A program made the translations under genes and the position numbers. Positions 14,491 through 15,498 of a stretch of DNA of 15,498 nucleotides are shown here, one piece after another; the stretch's first letter is position 1; each line of letters starts with the position of its first letter. The stretch is taken from the NCBI GenBank assembly GCA_964558665.1, contig CAZLFA010000082.1:1-15498 (forward strand), read 5' to 3'. Source of the DNA: CAZLFA01 sp964558665. Its GTDB lineage: Bacteria > Desulfobacterota > Syntrophia > Syntrophales > PHBD01. The notes beneath the pieces were generated by a model. It worked only from the letters and a program-made list of their open reading frames with translations, was not told where the DNA came from and did no database searches.

Positions 14491-14632
14491 GTTTCCGTCC
14501 GGAAAGGGCTCTTTTCCGCTCCGGCTGTGTCGATCTGCGGTATTGCTTGTGCAACGTACATTATGTACGCCTCCGCGCAATCCCTTGATCTCCTTGCCGG
14601 AACGAAAAATAAACACTTTCCAATCCGGAAAC
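14491..14632. repeat. Long palindromic repeat, copy 4 (after the START-like gene)
   Basis: This is a 142-bp giant imperfect hairpin. The left arm (14491-14523) and right arm (14598-14632) pair through GTTTCCG, GGAAAG, TTTTCCGCTCCGG and their counterparts, with small bulges. Inner pairing continues through GATC and ATTGC blocks. The centre has CGTAC/GTACG (14555-14559 with 14565-14569), which matches copy 3 exactly. The left motif is CTGCGGTATTGC, and the right one is a diverged CCCTTG. It begins 6 nt after the START-like stop and could serve as its 3' end structure. No ORF in 14486-14763 is convincing. Confidence 0.7.
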
Positions 14633-14668
14633 CGAAAGTTTCAACATCCGGAGGTTTCGCATGTGAAA

Positions 14669-14698
14669 ATCGCCGGTTTCCTGTGGGAAACCGGCGAT
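14669..14698 (-). terminator. Strong hairpin terminator for the EF-hand gene
   Basis: A perfect 13-bp stem (ATCGCCGGTTTCC at 14669-14681 with its complement at 14686-14698) closes a 4-nt loop. Read on the minus strand it is followed by TTTTC, and it lies 65 nt beyond the stop of the EF-hand gene. The plus strand lacks a T-run, but the hairpin may also block transcripts from the START-like gene. Confidence 0.75.
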
Positions 14699-14763
14699 GT
14701 GATGTTTCTCCTAAGCGACCTGCATACAGACGGTATGATAAAGCCAAACGGGAATGTTTGCCG

Positions 14764-15417
14764 TTAAAAGTAGAAAATCAAAAACGGTTTTACCACCGGC
14801 ATATCTTTTCTCGGACCTTCTTCCCTCCTCTGTGAATCCATGTCGAATTTGTCCAGATATCCGCTTTCCTTCTTGTCGAAAAGTTTCATGTGCTTTGACG
14901 AGCCTTTTACAAACTCGTCCTTCGAAATCCTGCCGTCCCTGTTTGTGTCGAGCTGGTCGAATATCCTGTCCGGGTCGGATATCCCGGCTGCTTTCAACTC
15001 CTCGCGATCCAGATAGCCGTCTTTGTTTTTGTCAAGCTTATCAAAAAGTTTGGATGCCGCCTGCGCGTATTCATCTCTGTCTATATAGCCATCCCCGTTT
15101 TTATCGATCATTTGAAAGCGCCTCATGGAGCCCTTCATGAACTCATCCCTGGAGATCCTCCCGTCACCGTTTTTGTCAAGCTGCTTGAATATTCTGTCTG
15201 ACTCGGGGATGTTAATTTTCTTGAATTCCTCACGATCGGTATAACCGTTCCCGTTTTTGTCGAGTTTATTGAACGTTTTATCGGCGGCGTCCCTGTATTC
15301 CATTCTGTCGATTTTGCCGTTTCCGTCCGCATCTACCTTGTTAAATATATCAGTTGCGGAAAAAACGGGCGTTGCAGACATGATCACAATCAATAAGGCG
15401 AAAATACTTCTAATCAT
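14764..15417 (-). CDS. Secreted multi-EF-hand calcium-binding protein
   Basis: This 217-residue protein has a signal peptide (MIRSIFALLIVIMSATPVFSA) and seven EF-hand loops at residues 29-40, 53-64, 81-92, 105-116, 129-140, 157-168 and 181-192. The first six have canonical D-x-D/N-x-D/N-G-x-x-D/S-x-x-E ligands (e.g. DKNGDGYIDRDE). The seventh (DKKESGYLDKFD) has lost Gly/Asp ligands and is probably weak. Loops 2-4 and 5-7 form an exact 76-residue repeat, so the protein grew by internal duplication. It should bind calcium in the periplasm or outside the cell. SD AGGAGT lies just before the ATG. It is monocistronic within the window. Its partner is unknown; the calcium-type loop in the WD40-caspase protein is a possible but unproven link. 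Confidence 0.9.
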   Translation of the reverse strand: MIRSIFALLIVIMSATPVFSATDIFNKVDADGNGKIDRMEYRDAADKTFNKLDKNGNGYTDREEFKKINIPESDRIFKQLDKNGDGRISRDEFMKGSMRRFQMIDKNGDGYIDRDEYAQAASKLFDKLDKNKDGYLDREELKAAGISDPDRIFDQLDTNRDGRISKDEFVKGSSKHMKLFDKKESGYLDKFDMDSQRREEGPRKDMPVVKPFLIFYF

Positions 15418-15498
15418 ATACGACTCCTATAGGTTATCTTTTCTATCATTACTGTCCAAGATACCTGAAAGATTGTTGTTAAATAACTAATGAGACCA

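Noticed and set aside
14527..15140. Plus-strand frames over the repeat and antisense to the EF-hand gene
   Set aside because: They cross the palindrome and terminator hairpin, have odd composition, and the minus-strand EF-hand gene explains the region.

Overview
The window looks like a chromosomal segment from a strictly or facultatively anaerobic, Gram-negative bacterium of the Desulfobacterota/'Deltaproteobacteria' kind, perhaps Syntrophales-like. This is inferred from three things: a liv-type ABC importer joined to a PaaK-type CoA ligase, a secreted WD40-caspase protein, and apparent selenocysteine coding. No rRNA, tRNA, phage, IS transposase or CRISPR array is visible.

Layout. (1) 90-401 encodes a small membrane/coiled-coil protein. 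(2) 688-6766 is a co-directional transport and activation operon: livK, livH, livM, livG, livF, then a phenylacetate-CoA ligase-like gene. It probably imports a carboxylate (branched-chain or aromatic) and traps it as a CoA thioester. (3) 6767-7211 is non-coding and holds a near-consensus sigma-70 promoter (TTGACA-17-TATATT) driving a small beta-rich protein (7212-7469) and a secreted WD40-caspase fusion (7589-10108). (4) A minus-strand Rossmann-fold protein (10169-10879) is divergent from an ArsA-family ATPase with an Hsp20-like C-terminus (11010-12185). (5) 12602-14485 holds a MerR-family regulator, a MerB-like lyase and a SRPBCC/START-like protein. (6) A secreted EF-hand protein lies on the minus strand (14764-15417) with a strong terminator hairpin.

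The main discovery is at 13190-13948. A simple reading gives two short ORFs and a non-coding tail. They are in one frame, separated only by two UGA codons. Read through, they give a 252-residue homologue of the organomercurial lyase MerB in which UGA falls at the positions of both catalytic cysteines (Cys96 and Cys159 of classical MerB). The catalytic Asp is kept with the same spacing (U-x-x-D). Each UGA is followed at the right distance by a bacterial SECIS-like hairpin, and the second has a GGUC apical loop like that of E. coli fdhF. I interpret this as a double-selenocysteine MerB-like organometal lyase, next to a MerR regulator that lacks the mercury-binding cysteines.

A second discovery is a family of four long imperfect palindromes (4544-4667, 12189-12306, 12412-12532, 14491-14632). 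They share an internal design: a GYGTTG-like motif, a short central stem, and usually a CCTTG motif. Their outer arms are unrelated between copies but self-complementary within each copy. Three of the four begin 3-6 nt after a stop codon, and one sits inside the liv operon between livG and livF.
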